Below, piece by piece: positions 1 to 12,447 of a DNA stretch of 64,000 nucleotides (within the stretch, counting starts at the first letter, position 1; every line of letters starts with the position of its first letter). Source of the DNA: CAIKBL01 sp050247235. Lineage in GTDB: Bacteria; Pseudomonadota; Gammaproteobacteria; Ga0077536. The stretch covers positions 44,792 to 108,791 of the forward strand of contig JBFWUN010000008.1 in NCBI GenBank assembly GCA_050247235.1, read 5' to 3'. A program made the translations under genes and the position numbers. The notes below the pieces were generated by a model, which searched no databases, was not told where the DNA came from, and was given only the letters and a program-made list of their open reading frames with translations.

Positions 1-55
1 ACGTGGGTGCGCAGTCTAAAGGGCCGGGTCGATTTCCGCGACGGGATGCAGGCGC

Positions 56-1105
56 TCAGCGCGCGGTCCGCGCCTCCGGCGCGATCGTCAGCCACATTGC
101 GTCACCGTAGCTGAAGAACCGGTACCCGGACGCGACCGCGTGGCGATAGGCGGCCATCACGGCCGCGTGTCCCGCGAACGCCGCCACCAGCATCAGGAGC
201 GTGGACTCCGGCAGGTGGAAGTTCGTCAGCAGGCAGTCGACCACCCGGAACTGGAAGCCCGGCCGGATGAACAGGCGCGTATCCCCGGTAAAGGGCGAGA
301 GCACCCCTGCCTGCGCGGCGGTCTCGAGTGCGCGGACCGCCGTGGTACCCACCGCGATCACGCGCCCTCCCCGCGCGCGCGTCGCAGTGACGGCGTCGAC
401 CGTCCCGGCGCTCACGTCCAGCCATTCCGCATGCATCACGTGCGCCTCGAGCCGATCGGCGCGCACCGGCTGGAACGTACCGGCCCCCACGTGCAGCGTC
501 ACCTGGGTGCACCGCACGCCGCGCGCCGCCAGTGCCGCGAGCAACGCGGAGTCGAAATGGAGCCCGGCGGTCGGCGCCGCCACCGCGCCTGGCCGTCGCG
601 CGAACACCGTCTGGTAGCGTTCGCGGTCGCCCGCATCGTCAGCGCGCGTGATGTAGGGTGGCAGCGGCATGTGGCCGTGAGACTCGAACAGCGGGGCCAG
701 CGGGTCACCGCGCGCGGATTCCAGCACGTAGAGACCTTCGGGGGTCTTCTCCACCACGTCCAGAACGGCGTCTCCTTCGACTTCCAGCCGCGCGCCCGGT
801 CTCGGCGCCTTGCTCGCCCGGACGTGCGCAAGCGCCCGCCCCGGTGCGAGCAGGCGTTCGAGCAGGATCTCCACGCGTCCACCGCTCGTCTTGCGTCCGT
901 GGAGCCGCGCCGGGATGACGCGCGTGTCATTCAGCACGAGCAGGTCCCCAGGCCGGATGAGCTCGACGAGATCCCGGATCGCACGGTCCGCCCGCGCGCC
1001 GGTGGCGCCGTCGAGCGTCAGCAGGCGCGCCGCCGAGCGTTCGGCGAGTGGCTGCTGGGCAATCCGCTCCGGAGGCAGGTCATAGTGGAAATCACCCCGC
1101 TGCAT
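56..1105 (-). CDS. queA: tRNA preQ1(34) S-adenosylmethionine ribosyltransferase-isomerase QueA
   Basis: QueA moves the ribosyl part of S-adenosylmethionine onto preQ1 at the wobble position of tRNAs, giving epoxyqueuosine, the penultimate step of queuosine synthesis in the cytoplasm. The 349-residue product has the usual family length. It carries the hallmark segments PTAGLHF and LHVGAGTFQPV in the middle and NFHLPEST near the C-terminus, and begins with the typical MQRGDFHYDLPPERIAQ. The start is the ATG at 1105. The usual partner tgt would lie to the left, outside the window. It is divergent from the tRNA-Leu gene, with about 84 bases between them. Identification is very secure. Confidence 0.97.
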   Translation of the reverse strand: MQRGDFHYDLPPERIAQQPLAERSAARLLTLDGATGARADRAIRDLVELIRPGDLLVLNDTRVIPARLHGRKTSGGRVEILLERLLAPGRALAHVRASKAPRPGARLEVEGDAVLDVVEKTPEGLYVLESARGDPLAPLFESHGHMPLPPYITRADDAGDRERYQTVFARRPGAVAAPTAGLHFDSALLAALAARGVRCTQVTLHVGAGTFQPVRADRLEAHVMHAEWLDVSAGTVDAVTATRARGGRVIAVGTTAVRALETAAQAGVLSPFTGDTRLFIRPGFQFRVVDCLLTNFHLPESTLLMLVAAFAGHAAVMAAYRHAVASGYRFFSYGDAMWLTIAPEARTAR

Positions 1106-1189
1106 GCCCGGACTGTAGCGGATCCCGTCGCGCCCGTGAGGTGTCGATTCGGTCCCGCACCATCCCCTATACTGGCGCCCCCTTCCCGG

Positions 1190-1276
1190 GCCGGGATGGC
1201 GGAATTGGTAGACGCGCTGGACTCAAAATCCAGTATGGGAAACCATGTGTGGGTTCGAGTCCCACCCCCGGCACCA
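1190..1276 (+). tRNA. tRNA-Leu (anticodon CAA)
   Basis: An 87-base cloverleaf with a long class II variable arm. The acceptor arm starts GCCGGGA and ends CCCCGGC plus A, with one A-C mismatch at its base. The D-arm contains TGGTAGACGC, the anticodon stem-loop is CTGGA-CTCAAAA-TCCAG giving anticodon CAA (codon UUG), and the T-arm is GTGGG-TTCGAGT-CCCAC. The 3' CCA is encoded. The extra arm and loop bases fit leucine tRNA. Confidence 0.95.
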
Positions 1277-1558
1277 CCGCCTCGCGCGGCCCCCGTACAC
1301 CCGGATTTCGTGCTGGTGCGGACCGGCGCCAGGCGGCACCCGCTGCCCGCCGCCCGGACCGTGAGGCAAATCCGCCACGGAGCGGCGCGGCCGGGCGGCC
1401 TTCGCCGTGACTGGTGTGCGGTCGCGGCGGATGACGCCCGCGGAGCGACGCTGCCGTCGGGTCGTGCGACTCCCTGGGACTGATCACGGTCAGCGGCGCG
1501 ACGCTCCCGTGTTGCTATCCTGTGCCGGCATGTGCGCGCGACGCAGGAGAAGGCCGCG

Positions 1559-1783
1559 ATGACCCGAACGGATTCCGCCTCCTCACGTTCCGCTGTCCGG
1601 GCCTGCGAGCAGACCGAGTCCAGGGGCAATCGCGCGGCGGCGGGACGGCGCCATGCGCCGGGCGAGACCGCACGGGGGGCGAATACCATCCACCTGTTCG
1701 AAGCACCCTGCGCGCTGGCGCGGGGATCGTCACCGGCGTATGCCCGGTTGGGGCCGGACCTGGACGGGGTGTGCCGCGCGTGA
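1559..1783 (+). CDS. possible small ORF upstream of and overlapping the PRPP synthetase gene
   Basis: A 74-codon ORF starting at an ATG six bases after AGGAGAAGG, one of the better ribosome binding sites in the window. Its stop codon (TGA, 1781-1783) overlaps the GTG start of the next gene as GTGA, the arrangement seen in translationally coupled genes. The product is rich in Arg, Ala, Ser and Gly, has no membrane segment or motif I recognise, and could equally be chance in high-GC DNA. If real it may be a leader peptide or coupling ORF for the downstream gene. Nothing else is recognisable in 1277-1558. Confidence 0.3.
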   Translation: MTRTDSASSRSAVRACEQTESRGNRAAAGRRHAPGETARGANTIHLFEAPCALARGSSPAYARLGPDLDGVCRA

Positions 1784-2760
1784 AGTACGGTCCCCTCTCA
1801 TTGTTTGCGCCCGGCGCGGCCGCGGCACTCGGAGAGGCCGTCGCGGCTTCGCTGGGTATTCCGCTCGCCTCGCTCGAAGCGCGCGGGTTCGAAGATGGAG
1901 AACACAAGCTGCGCCCGCTCACGAGCGTGCGCGGGCGCGACGTCTTCCTGCTGGAGGCGCTGTACGGTGACGCACAGGAATCTCCGAACGATCGCCTGGT
2001 CAAGGCGCTGTTCTTCGCCGCGACATTGCGTGACCACGGCGCCGCGCGCGTCACGCTCATCGCGCCATACCTGTGTTATGCACGCAAGGATCGCCGCACC
2101 AAGCCGCGCGACCCCGTCGCCAGCCGCTACGTCGCACAACTCGTCGAGAGCGTCGGCATCGATCGGATCGTGACCCTCGACGTGCACAATCCGGCCGCCT
2201 ACCAGAATGCGTTCCGGATCCCCGCCGAACATCTCGAGGCGGCGCCGCTGTTCGCCACCGAGATCCTGCGCCGCTGCGGAGACGCCCCGCTGTGCGTGGT
2301 GTCGCCGGATGCGGGCGGCATGAAGCGCGCGGAGACTCTGGCCGAGCACCTGGAACGGCGGGGCGGACGCCCGGTCGAGCGGGCGGTGATGCAGAAGAAG
2401 CGGAGCGCCGGCGTGGTCAGCGGCGAAGGGTTTGCAGGCGACGTTGCCGGACACACCGCGATCGTGGTGGACGACCTGGTCAGCACCGGTACGACGCTTG
2501 CACGTGCCGCCACGGCTTGCCGGGCGCGCGGGGCGCAGCGGATCCTGGCCGTTGTGACGCACGGCCTGTTCTCGCACGACGCCAATGCCGTGCTGAAGGA
2601 CATGCCGATCGAAGCGCTGCTGGTGACCGATACCGTCCCACCCTTCCGTCTCGATCCGTCCCTGCATGAGAGGTTGCACGTGCTGTCCGTCGCGCCGCTG
2701 CTCGGCCGCGCGATCCGGCGCCTGCACGAAGACGGATCACTGGCGGACCTGGACGCCTGA
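1780..2760 (+). CDS. prs: ribose-phosphate pyrophosphokinase (PRPP synthetase)
   Basis: Makes 5-phosphoribosyl-1-pyrophosphate from ribose 5-phosphate and ATP for nucleotide, histidine and tryptophan synthesis. The 326-residue product shows the family pattern: FEDGEHKLRP near residue 40, RKDRRTKPRDP at about 102-112 (ATP and catalytic loop), DVHN at 135-138, and the PRPP-binding loop VVDDLVSTGTTL at 229-240. I chose the GTG at 1780 because homology-like sequence begins there and GGACGGGG lies about 11 bases upstream; GTG at 1771 is an in-frame alternative. It is divergent enough from the housekeeping enzyme that it may be a second, specialised PRPP synthetase. Its end overlaps the convergent next gene by 24 bases. 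Confidence 0.88.
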   Translation: MKYGPLSLFAPGAAAALGEAVAASLGIPLASLEARGFEDGEHKLRPLTSVRGRDVFLLEALYGDAQESPNDRLVKALFFAATLRDHGAARVTLIAPYLCYARKDRRTKPRDPVASRYVAQLVESVGIDRIVTLDVHNPAAYQNAFRIPAEHLEAAPLFATEILRRCGDAPLCVVSPDAGGMKRAETLAEHLERRGGRPVERAVMQKKRSAGVVSGEGFAGDVAGHTAIVVDDLVSTGTTLARAATACRARGAQRILAVVTHGLFSHDANAVLKDMPIEALLVTDTVPPFRLDPSLHERLHVLSVAPLLGRAIRRLHEDGSLADLDA

Positions 2761-3795
2761 AGACCCGGGTCGAGCACGCGCCGCGTATGCGGCGGCGAGC
2801 TCGAGGTACCGGGCGGCCCGTGCCAGCCATCGCGCGTGTTGTGCGACCGGGCAATCGAGCAGGTGCCACGCAGACAGTTTCGCGCGCAGCACCGCCCGGG
2901 TCGCGGTGTAGAACGCGGTGAGTGCGGGCGGAATGACCTCCGCGCAGGCGTCGGCATACGCCTGCAGCACCGCCGGCCCCACCCACGCGACCCCGGCGAC
3001 CTCGCACTCCAGGCCGAGATAGGCGAACTCGTCCACCGGATCGACAACCCGCAGCGCGGAATCGAACTCCAGGCAATCGATCACGACCGGTGGCGTGCCG
3101 AGATACAGGTGCTCGGGACGCAGATCGCCGTGCCCCTCGACGATGCGCCCGTCGCGCGCACGCGCTGCGAGCAGTGGCGCAGTGCGCGCGCAGGCCGCGG
3201 GCAGTGCCACGCCGAGCGTGCGCAGGATTCCGCCCGCCAGCCGATAGCGCGGATGCGCCAGTTCGGCGAGGTTGTCGGCGAAGTCACGTTCGAAACGCCG
3301 CACGTAGGCGTGCGGATCACACGGCACACGCGGCGCCGCGCGGTAAAACGCACACAGCAGCGCGGTCACCGGCGCCAGGTCCGCGCGCGTCAGCCGGTGC
3401 TCGCGGATCAGCGCATCGAGCATCTGGCGCGTGTCGAGCCGGCGCATCTTCACCAGCCATTCGACGATCTCGCCGTCACCGTCGATCGCGAGGTGTCCCG
3501 CGTTATCGCGCGTCAGCGCAGTGACACCGAGGTAGACGTCGGGTGCGAGTCGTCGATTGAGCGCGATCTCGGCGTGGCAGTGCCGCTGGCGGGCGTCCAG
3601 GGTGGCGAAGTCCACTGCCGCCCGCGTAATCGGCTTCTTGAGTTTGTAGACAAACCCGTCGGTCAGAAACACCCACGACATGTGCGTTTCGATCACATCG
3701 ACCGCCTGCACAGGGTGCGGGTAGTGCGCGGGGTCCCGCAGGAACGCGACCTTCTCGTGCAGGGTGGGCGGCGGGGACGGCCTCAGGTCGTTCAT
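2737..3795 (-). CDS. aminoglycoside phosphotransferase-like kinase (COG2187 type)
   Basis: A 352-residue protein resembling the N-terminal kinase part of the 'aminoglycoside phosphotransferase / ATP-binding' proteins. The protein-kinase-like signature is visible: catalytic loop HGDLRPEHLYL around residue 222, followed by VIDCLEFD (metal-binding Asp region). The N-terminus (HEKVAFLRDPAHYP, then ETHMSWVFLT and YKLKKPI with a likely ATP-contacting Lys) is typical of this subfamily. The C-terminal P-loop domain of the long forms is absent. The substrate is unknown and antibiotic resistance should not be assumed. It is divergent from the acetyl-CoA synthetase operon. Confidence 0.75.
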   Translation of the reverse strand: MNDLRPSPPPTLHEKVAFLRDPAHYPHPVQAVDVIETHMSWVFLTDGFVYKLKKPITRAAVDFATLDARQRHCHAEIALNRRLAPDVYLGVTALTRDNAGHLAIDGDGEIVEWLVKMRRLDTRQMLDALIREHRLTRADLAPVTALLCAFYRAAPRVPCDPHAYVRRFERDFADNLAELAHPRYRLAGGILRTLGVALPAACARTAPLLAARARDGRIVEGHGDLRPEHLYLGTPPVVIDCLEFDSALRVVDPVDEFAYLGLECEVAGVAWVGPAVLQAYADACAEVIPPALTAFYTATRAVLRAKLSAWHLLDCPVAQHARWLARAARYLELAAAYAARARPGSSGVQVRQ

Positions 3796-3946
3796 GCGGA
3801 TCGGGCTCTCGCGACGCGGACCTTCGCGTCATTCTCGTCGTTCGCGCGCGGCGCGACCAGCACGCGAACCGGGGCACTTGATCGCCGTCAGCACTGCTCC
3901 GGGCCGCCAGGCCGATAATGCGACGGACGTGAACAGGAGGACCGCC

Positions 3947-5742
<1,796 letters not shown>

Positions 5743-5746
<4 letters not shown>

Positions 5747-6729
5747 CCACCAAGCCCCGCCTGGACCACGCCCACCTGCTGCACCTGCTCGGCACGATGC
5801 TCCGCATCCGCGCGTTCGAGTCGAAATGCGCCGAACTCTACCAGCGCCAGAAGATCCGCGGCTTCCTGCATCTCTACGACGGCGAGGAAGCGATCTCCAC
5901 GGGCGTGATGGTCGCGTTGCGCCCGGAGGATTCGGTGGTCGCCACCTACCGCGAGCATGGCCAGGCAATCGCGCGCGGCATCCCGCTGACGGCGCTGATG
6001 GCCGAGATGTACGGCAAGGTGGAAGGCTGCTGCCGCGGGCGGGGCGGCTCGATGCACCTGTTCGATCGGAGTCGCCGCTTCTTCGGTGGCAACGCGATTG
6101 TCGGCGGCGGACTGCCGCTGGCGGTCGGAATTGCGCTTGCCGATCACCTGCGCGGGACGGCGGCAGCCACGGCCTGTTTCTTCGGAGAAGGCGCGGTGGA
6201 CGAGGGTGAGTTCCACGAGAGCCTCAATCTCGCGGCGCTGTGGAAACTGCCGGTACTGTTCGTGTGCGAGAACAACCTGTACTCGATGGGTACACCCGTC
6301 GCGATCGCGGAGTCAGTCACCGATATCGCCGCCAAGGCCGCCGGTTACGGCATGCCCGGGGTGGCCGTGGACGGGATGGACGTCGTCGCGGTCGAAGTCG
6401 CGGCCGCGCGCGCCTTGGAGGCGATCCGCGCCGGCGGCGGCCCGCAGCTGCTGGAATGCCGCACGTATCGCTTCCGTGCCCACTCGATGTTCGACGCCCA
6501 GCTGTATCGCTCGAAGCAGGAAGTCGAGGACTGGAAGGCGCGCGACCCGATCGCGCGCTTCGAGACGTGGCTCACCGACAGCGGGCTGGTGTTCGCGGAC
6601 GAGGTGCAGCGGCTCGCGGCCGCCGCGGACGCCGAGGTGGATGCGGCGGTCGCATTCGCCGAGGCCGGCACGTGGGAGCCGGTGGAAGACCTCACGCGCT
6701 TCGTCACCTTGGAGGCGGTGCCGACATGA
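5743..6729 (+). CDS. pdhA: 2-oxoacid (pyruvate/acetoin-type) dehydrogenase E1 component, alpha subunit
   Basis: The thiamine-diphosphate-binding half of a heterotetrameric E1, which decarboxylates a 2-oxoacid such as pyruvate. The 328 residues match the family length. The TPP motif is clear: GEGAVDEGEFHESLN, then after the usual spacing CENN, and the phosphorylation-loop-like YRFRAHSMFDAQLYR near the C-terminus. GCCRGRGGSMHLFD is typical of pyruvate/acetoin E1 alpha rather than branched-chain forms. The start overlaps the upstream stop by four bases and its own stop overlaps E1 beta, so all five genes look translationally coupled. Substrate (pyruvate or acetoin) cannot be settled from sequence alone. 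Confidence 0.9.
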
Positions 6730-7712
6730 GCGCGGAGACCATCACCTACCGGGAAGCCTGCAAACGCGCGATCCGCGACGCCCTCACGCACGACCCGCGC
6801 GTGTTCCTGATGGGCGAAGACGTCGGACGCTACGGCGGCTGCTACGCCGTGACCAAGGGATTGCTGGAGGAGTTCGGCGACTCGCGCATCCGGGATACGC
6901 CGCTGTCCGAAAGCGCGTTCGTCGGCGCCGGTATCGGCGCTGCGATCGCCGGCCTGCGCCCGATCGTGGAGATCATGACCGTCAATTTCAGCCTGCTCGC
7001 GCTCGATCAGATCGTGAACAACGCGGCGACGATTCCGCACATGTCCGGCGGCCAGTTCGCGGTGCCACTCGTGATCCGCATGGCAACGGGCGCGGGGCGT
7101 CAGCTCGCCGCGCAGCACTCGCATTCCCTCGAGGGCTGGTATGCCCATGTGCCGGGCCTGATCGTGCTCGCCCCGGGGACGGTCGAAGATGCACGCCACA
7201 TGCTCGCACCGGCGCTGGCGGATCCCAATCCTGTGCTGATCTTCGAACACGTGATGCTCTACAACAGCGAGGATGCGCTCGATCCCGCGGTGACCGGGGT
7301 CGACATCCGTTCCGCGAAGATCCGGCGCGCCGGACGCGATGTCACGCTCGTGACGTATGGCGGCAGCCTGCCCAAGACGCTGGCGGCCGCCGACAGCCTC
7401 GCGGCGGAGGGCATCGAGGCCGAAGTCGTCGACCTGCGGGTGCTGCGCCCGCTCGACATGGATACTGTCGCCGCGTCGGTCGCGCGCACACACCGCTGCG
7501 TGATCGTCGACGAGGGCTGGCGCAGCGGGTCACTCGCGGCCGAGATCGGTATGCGCCTCGTCGAGAACGTGTTCTTCGAACTGGACGCGCCGCTCGCCCG
7601 CGTCTGCAGTGCGGAGGTCCCGATCCCGTACGCCGCGCACCTTGAGCAGGCGGCGCTGCCGCAGCCCGGGGCGATCGCGGACGCTGCGCGTGCGCTGGTG
7701 AAACCCGCGTGA
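6726..7712 (+). CDS. pdhB: 2-oxoacid dehydrogenase E1 component, beta subunit
   Basis: Partner of the preceding alpha subunit. The 328-residue protein contains the transketolase-type pyrimidine-binding domain (GEDVGRYGGCYAVTKGL near residue 30, DTPLSESAFVGAGIGAA near 58) and the transketolase C-terminal domain (EVVDLRVLRPLD, then VIVDEGWRSG). It forms the alpha2beta2 E1 with PdhA and hands an acyl group to the lipoyl arm of E2. The ATG at 6726 overlaps the E1 alpha stop, and the stop overlaps the E2 start as GTGA. No E3 (dihydrolipoamide dehydrogenase) gene follows, so E3 must come from elsewhere in the genome. Confidence 0.9.
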   Translation: MSAETITYREACKRAIRDALTHDPRVFLMGEDVGRYGGCYAVTKGLLEEFGDSRIRDTPLSESAFVGAGIGAAIAGLRPIVEIMTVNFSLLALDQIVNNAATIPHMSGGQFAVPLVIRMATGAGRQLAAQHSHSLEGWYAHVPGLIVLAPGTVEDARHMLAPALADPNPVLIFEHVMLYNSEDALDPAVTGVDIRSAKIRRAGRDVTLVTYGGSLPKTLAAADSLAAEGIEAEVVDLRVLRPLDMDTVAASVARTHRCVIVDEGWRSGSLAAEIGMRLVENVFFELDAPLARVCSAEVPIPYAAHLEQAALPQPGAIADAARALVKPA

Positions 7713-8905
7713 CCGATTTCCTGATGCCGTCGCTCGGCGCCGACATGGTGTCCGGCATCCTGGTCGAATGGCACGTCGAGCCGGGCGCCAGGCTGCAGCG
7801 CGGCGACATCATCGGTGTGGTGGAGACGGAGAAGGGCGCGATCGACATCGAGGTGTTCGAGGATTGCGTCGTCACCGAGCTCGTCGTCGCGCCGGGCACG
7901 GAGGTGAAGGTCGACGGCGTGCTCGCCCGCTTGCAGGTGGCCGGTGACGTCCTGTCGCCTGTGGCGGCATCCGCTGCACCACCCCTGCCGCGTGCGCCGC
8001 GCGGGCCACCCGCGGCCCCGATCCCACCCGTCGAAGGCGCGAAGCCGGCAGTGCGCGCGCCGTTACCGGCCACCGGGACTCTGGCGAGCCCGGCGGCGCG
8101 CCGACGCGCGGTCGCGCTGGGCGTCGATCTCGCCGGCGTGCAGGGCACCGGCGTGGGCGGCGCCGTGTGCCTGGCCGACGTCGAGCGCATCGCGGCCGCG
8201 GCGCCCGCGGCCGCCGCACGCAAACCCCGCGGCGGCTTCGATCCGACCGCGATGCGCCGTGCGATCGGCCACGCGATGGCCCGTGCGAAGCGCGAGATCC
8301 CGCATTACTACCTCACCCACGCGATCCCGCTCGGCGCCGCACTCGCGTGGCTGGCCGGGTTCAACCGGTCTCGCGCGGTGACGGAACGCCTGCTGCCGGC
8401 CGCGCTGCTGCTGAAAGCAACGGGCCTCGCGGTCGCCCGGCATCCCGAACTCAATGGATTCTTCGAGCACGACGCTTTCCGCCCCGCGCGCGGGGTGCAT
8501 CTCGGATGGGCCATCGCGCTGCGCGGCGGCGGGCTCATTGCACCCGCGATCCACGACGTCGATCGCCGGCCGCTGCCCGAGCTGATGGCCGCACTGCGCG
8601 ACCTCGTGCAACGCGCGCGCGGTGGCGGCCTGCGCAGCTCGGAGCTGATGGACCCCGGCCTCACGGTCACCAGCCTCGGCGAGCGCAGCGCGGACACCGT
8701 CATTCCCGTGATCTACCCGCCGCAGGTCGCCGTCATCGGTTTCGGCAGCGTCGTGGACCGCCCGTGGGTCGTGGCGGGTGCGGTGACCGCACAGCCGGTG
8801 GTCAATGCGAGCCTCGCCGCCGACCACCGTGTCAGCGATGGCCACCGCGGCGCGCAACTGCTGGCGGACATCGCGGACCGACTGCAACACCCGGAATCGC
8901 TATGA
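7709..8905 (+). CDS. pdhC: 2-oxoacid dehydrogenase E2 component (lipoyl acyltransferase)
   Basis: Dihydrolipoamide acyltransferase core of the complex. The 398 residues show, in order, one lipoyl domain (residues 1-75, lipoylated Lys42 in ETEKGAID), an Ala/Pro-rich linker, a peripheral-subunit-binding domain (SPAARRRAVALGVDLAGVQGTG, about 128-150), a second linker, and the catalytic domain ending in the active-site motif ADHRVSDGHRGA. The start is GTG at 7709, overlapping the E1 beta stop. It is short for an E2 because it has only one lipoyl domain and a compact catalytic domain. The active-site His and Asp are intact, so activity is expected. Confidence 0.9.
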   Translation: MTDFLMPSLGADMVSGILVEWHVEPGARLQRGDIIGVVETEKGAIDIEVFEDCVVTELVVAPGTEVKVDGVLARLQVAGDVLSPVAASAAPPLPRAPRGPPAAPIPPVEGAKPAVRAPLPATGTLASPAARRRAVALGVDLAGVQGTGVGGAVCLADVERIAAAAPAAAARKPRGGFDPTAMRRAIGHAMARAKREIPHYYLTHAIPLGAALAWLAGFNRSRAVTERLLPAALLLKATGLAVARHPELNGFFEHDAFRPARGVHLGWAIALRGGGLIAPAIHDVDRRPLPELMAALRDLVQRARGGGLRSSELMDPGLTVTSLGERSADTVIPVIYPPQVAVIGFGSVVDRPWVVAGAVTAQPVVNASLAADHRVSDGHRGAQLLADIADRLQHPESL

Positions 8906-9138
8906 AAGACCCTGACATCCGCGCGCTCGTTGCCGACGTGCTCGGCGGCATCGCGCCCGAAGCCGATCTCGCCTCCGTCCGCGACGACGAAGACCTGCGG
9001 ATGGCGTTCGATCTCGACTCGATGGACTTCCTGAATCTCGTGGTCGGATTGCACGAACGCACGGGGGTCGACGTGCCGGAGGCGGACTACCCCAGACTGT
9101 TCACGCTCGGAGGAATCGTCGCGTACTTCGCGAACTGA
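8902..9138 (+). CDS. acyl carrier protein, last gene of the acs-pdh operon
   Basis: A 78-residue acidic protein with the phosphopantetheine attachment motif DLDSMDFLNLV, in which Ser40 would carry the prosthetic group. It ends with the usual helix 4 (FTLGGIVAYFAN). The ATG overlaps the E2 stop by four bases, so it is part of the same operon. It is unlike the housekeeping AcpP (DSLDTVEL), so it is probably a dedicated carrier. An ACP behind acetyl-CoA synthetase and a pyruvate dehydrogenase-like complex suggests that an acetyl or other short acyl unit is loaded onto it, but the acceptor is unknown. Confidence 0.85.
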   Translation: MKDPDIRALVADVLGGIAPEADLASVRDDEDLRMAFDLDSMDFLNLVVGLHERTGVDVPEADYPRLFTLGGIVAYFAN

Positions 9139-9181
9139 CGGTCCGGGCGACGCGGCAAATTCATCCTCGCGGCGCGCCGCC

Positions 9182-10807
<1,626 letters not shown>

Positions 10808-10821
10808 CGGAGCCTCCCGGC

Positions 10822-10908
10822 GAAATCGGGGACAGACCCCGATTCCGGTGAATCCGTGATCGCGACTGATTGCGGAAATCGGCGAAATCGGGGTCTGTCC
10901 CCGGTTTC
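10822..10908. repeat. pair of inverted REP-like hairpins upstream of groEL
   Basis: Two copies of the same short palindromic element lie head to head 37 bases apart. The first (10822-10846) has an eight-base stem AATCGGGG around ACAGA. The second (10884-10908) is its inverse, a ten-base stem with one G-U pair around TCTGT. The shared core is GGGGACAGACCCC. This doublet resembles bacterial interspersed mosaic (REP) elements moved by RAYT transposases. It sits in the 5' leader of groEL and could act on transcript stability or upstream termination. Confidence 0.7.
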
Positions 10909-10976
10909 GGGTGGACGCACGATAGCGGGAACGGGTCCGCAGCGCGTTGATCGGCCTCAACGGCGCGCAGCGCGGA

Positions 10977-12365
10977 TTACACTGCGATCGACTGCCCGTA
11001 GGCCGCCTCGACGGCACGTACCCCGCAGGCCCGGTCGAGCGCCGCGGCCAGCCCCGCCATCGCGACGGGCTCGCCGTGCACGAGCACGACCGGGGGACGA
11101 CCCTCGATGTGCGCGTACCATTCGAGCAGCCCGCGCTGATCCGCGTGAGCCGACTTGCCGCCCACCGTGTGGACGGTCGCGTTGACGGCGATCGTCTCGC
11201 CCCACAGGCGGATGTGTCGCGCCCCTTCCACGAGTGCGCGTCCGAGCGTGCCCGCGGCCTGGAAACCCACGATCATCACGTGCGCCTGGCGGCGCCACGC
11301 GTTGTGCTTGAGATGATGCTTGATGCGCCCGCCAGTGCACATGCCGCTGCCGGCAATGATGATGGCCCCGCCGGTAAGCCGATTGAGCGCCATCGATTCC
11401 TCGCTCGTCCGGGTGAAGTGCACGTTCGGCAGGTGGAACGGCCGCTCCAGGGTGTCCAGCCATTCACGCGTGCGCGCATCGTGCAGGCGCGCGTGCCGCG
11501 CATACACCGCGGTCGCGTCGATCGCTAGCGGGCTGTCGAGGAAGATGCGCCAGCGTTCGAGCCCCCAGTCTTCATAGTGCTGGCCGAACACGTAGAGCAG
11601 TTCCTGTGCCCGTCCGACCGCAAACGACGGGATGAGAATGTTGCCGCCCGCCGCGCGCGCACTGGCGACGATCTCGCCCATCTCCCGCCAGGTTGCATCC
11701 CACGCGCGGTGCACCCGGTCGCCGTAAGTGCTTTCCATCACGACGAGGTCCGCATGGCGGACGAGCTCGGGATCACGCAGGATGGGTGCGCCGCGATGAC
11801 CGAGGTCGCCCGTGAAGACGATCCGCCGGCTCGTGCCGGCGGCGTTCACGCGCAGTTCCACGATCGCCGAACCGAGGATGTGCCCGGCGTCGCGCAGGGT
11901 GACGTGAATGCCGTCCAGGATCTCGGTTTCGACGCCGTACTCGATTGCGCGCAAGAGCGGCTTTAGCCGCTGCACGTCCGCGCGCGTGTACAGCGGCGCC
12001 ACCGGGGACAGGCCTTTCCGTTCGCGCTTGCGGTTCTCCCACTCGGCATCCTTTTCGTTCAGGTAGGCCGCATCCTCGAGCAGGATCCCGCAGAGGTCCG
12101 CCGTCGCAGGATGCGCATGCACGGGCCCCCGGTAGCCCTGCATCGCCAGCAGCGGCAACCGGCCGGAATGATCCAGGTGCGCATGGGTCAGCACCACGGC
12201 GTCGACATCTTCCGGCCGGAACGGAAACGGATCGCGGTTGTGCCGTTCGTGACGGGGCGTGCCCTGCACCAGTCCGCAATCCACCAGGATTCTCCGACGG
12301 CCGGTTTCGACCAGGAAACAGGCGCCGGTGACTTCGCGCGTGGCGCCGAAAAACCGGATATTCAA
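10977..12365 (-). CDS. MBL-fold / beta-CASP RNA metallohydrolase (RNA specificity factor-like)
   Basis: A 462-residue metallo-beta-lactamase fold protein of the beta-CASP group, which acts on RNA. The zinc motif HAHLDHSG lies near residues 61-68, with further ligands in DAGHILGSA and TGDLGHRG. The beta-CASP part includes SFAVGRAQELLY, AGSGMCTGGRIKHHL and the C-terminal KSAHADQ and LVHGEP motifs. It resembles archaeal CPSF-type exonucleases and bacterial 'RNA specificity factor' homologues. It lies 169 bases upstream of groEL on the same strand, with the REP-like doublet between them. The RNA target is unknown. Confidence 0.88.
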   Translation of the reverse strand: MNIRFFGATREVTGACFLVETGRRRILVDCGLVQGTPRHERHNRDPFPFRPEDVDAVVLTHAHLDHSGRLPLLAMQGYRGPVHAHPATADLCGILLEDAAYLNEKDAEWENRKRERKGLSPVAPLYTRADVQRLKPLLRAIEYGVETEILDGIHVTLRDAGHILGSAIVELRVNAAGTSRRIVFTGDLGHRGAPILRDPELVRHADLVVMESTYGDRVHRAWDATWREMGEIVASARAAGGNILIPSFAVGRAQELLYVFGQHYEDWGLERWRIFLDSPLAIDATAVYARHARLHDARTREWLDTLERPFHLPNVHFTRTSEESMALNRLTGGAIIIAGSGMCTGGRIKHHLKHNAWRRQAHVMIVGFQAAGTLGRALVEGARHIRLWGETIAVNATVHTVGGKSAHADQRGLLEWYAHIEGRPPVVLVHGEPVAMAGLAAALDRACGVRAVEAAYGQSIAV

Positions 12366-12447
12366 ACTAAGGCTCCCCGGCAGTGCGACGGCGGGATCCT
12401 AACAGCGCGGACCAGAGATGCGAGGCGCCAGTCGCCTTTGCCGTGCG

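Noticed and set aside
2737..3795. Aminoglycoside resistance gene
   Set aside because: The protein belongs to a broad phosphotransferase group of unknown substrates; nothing in sequence or context indicates antibiotic resistance.
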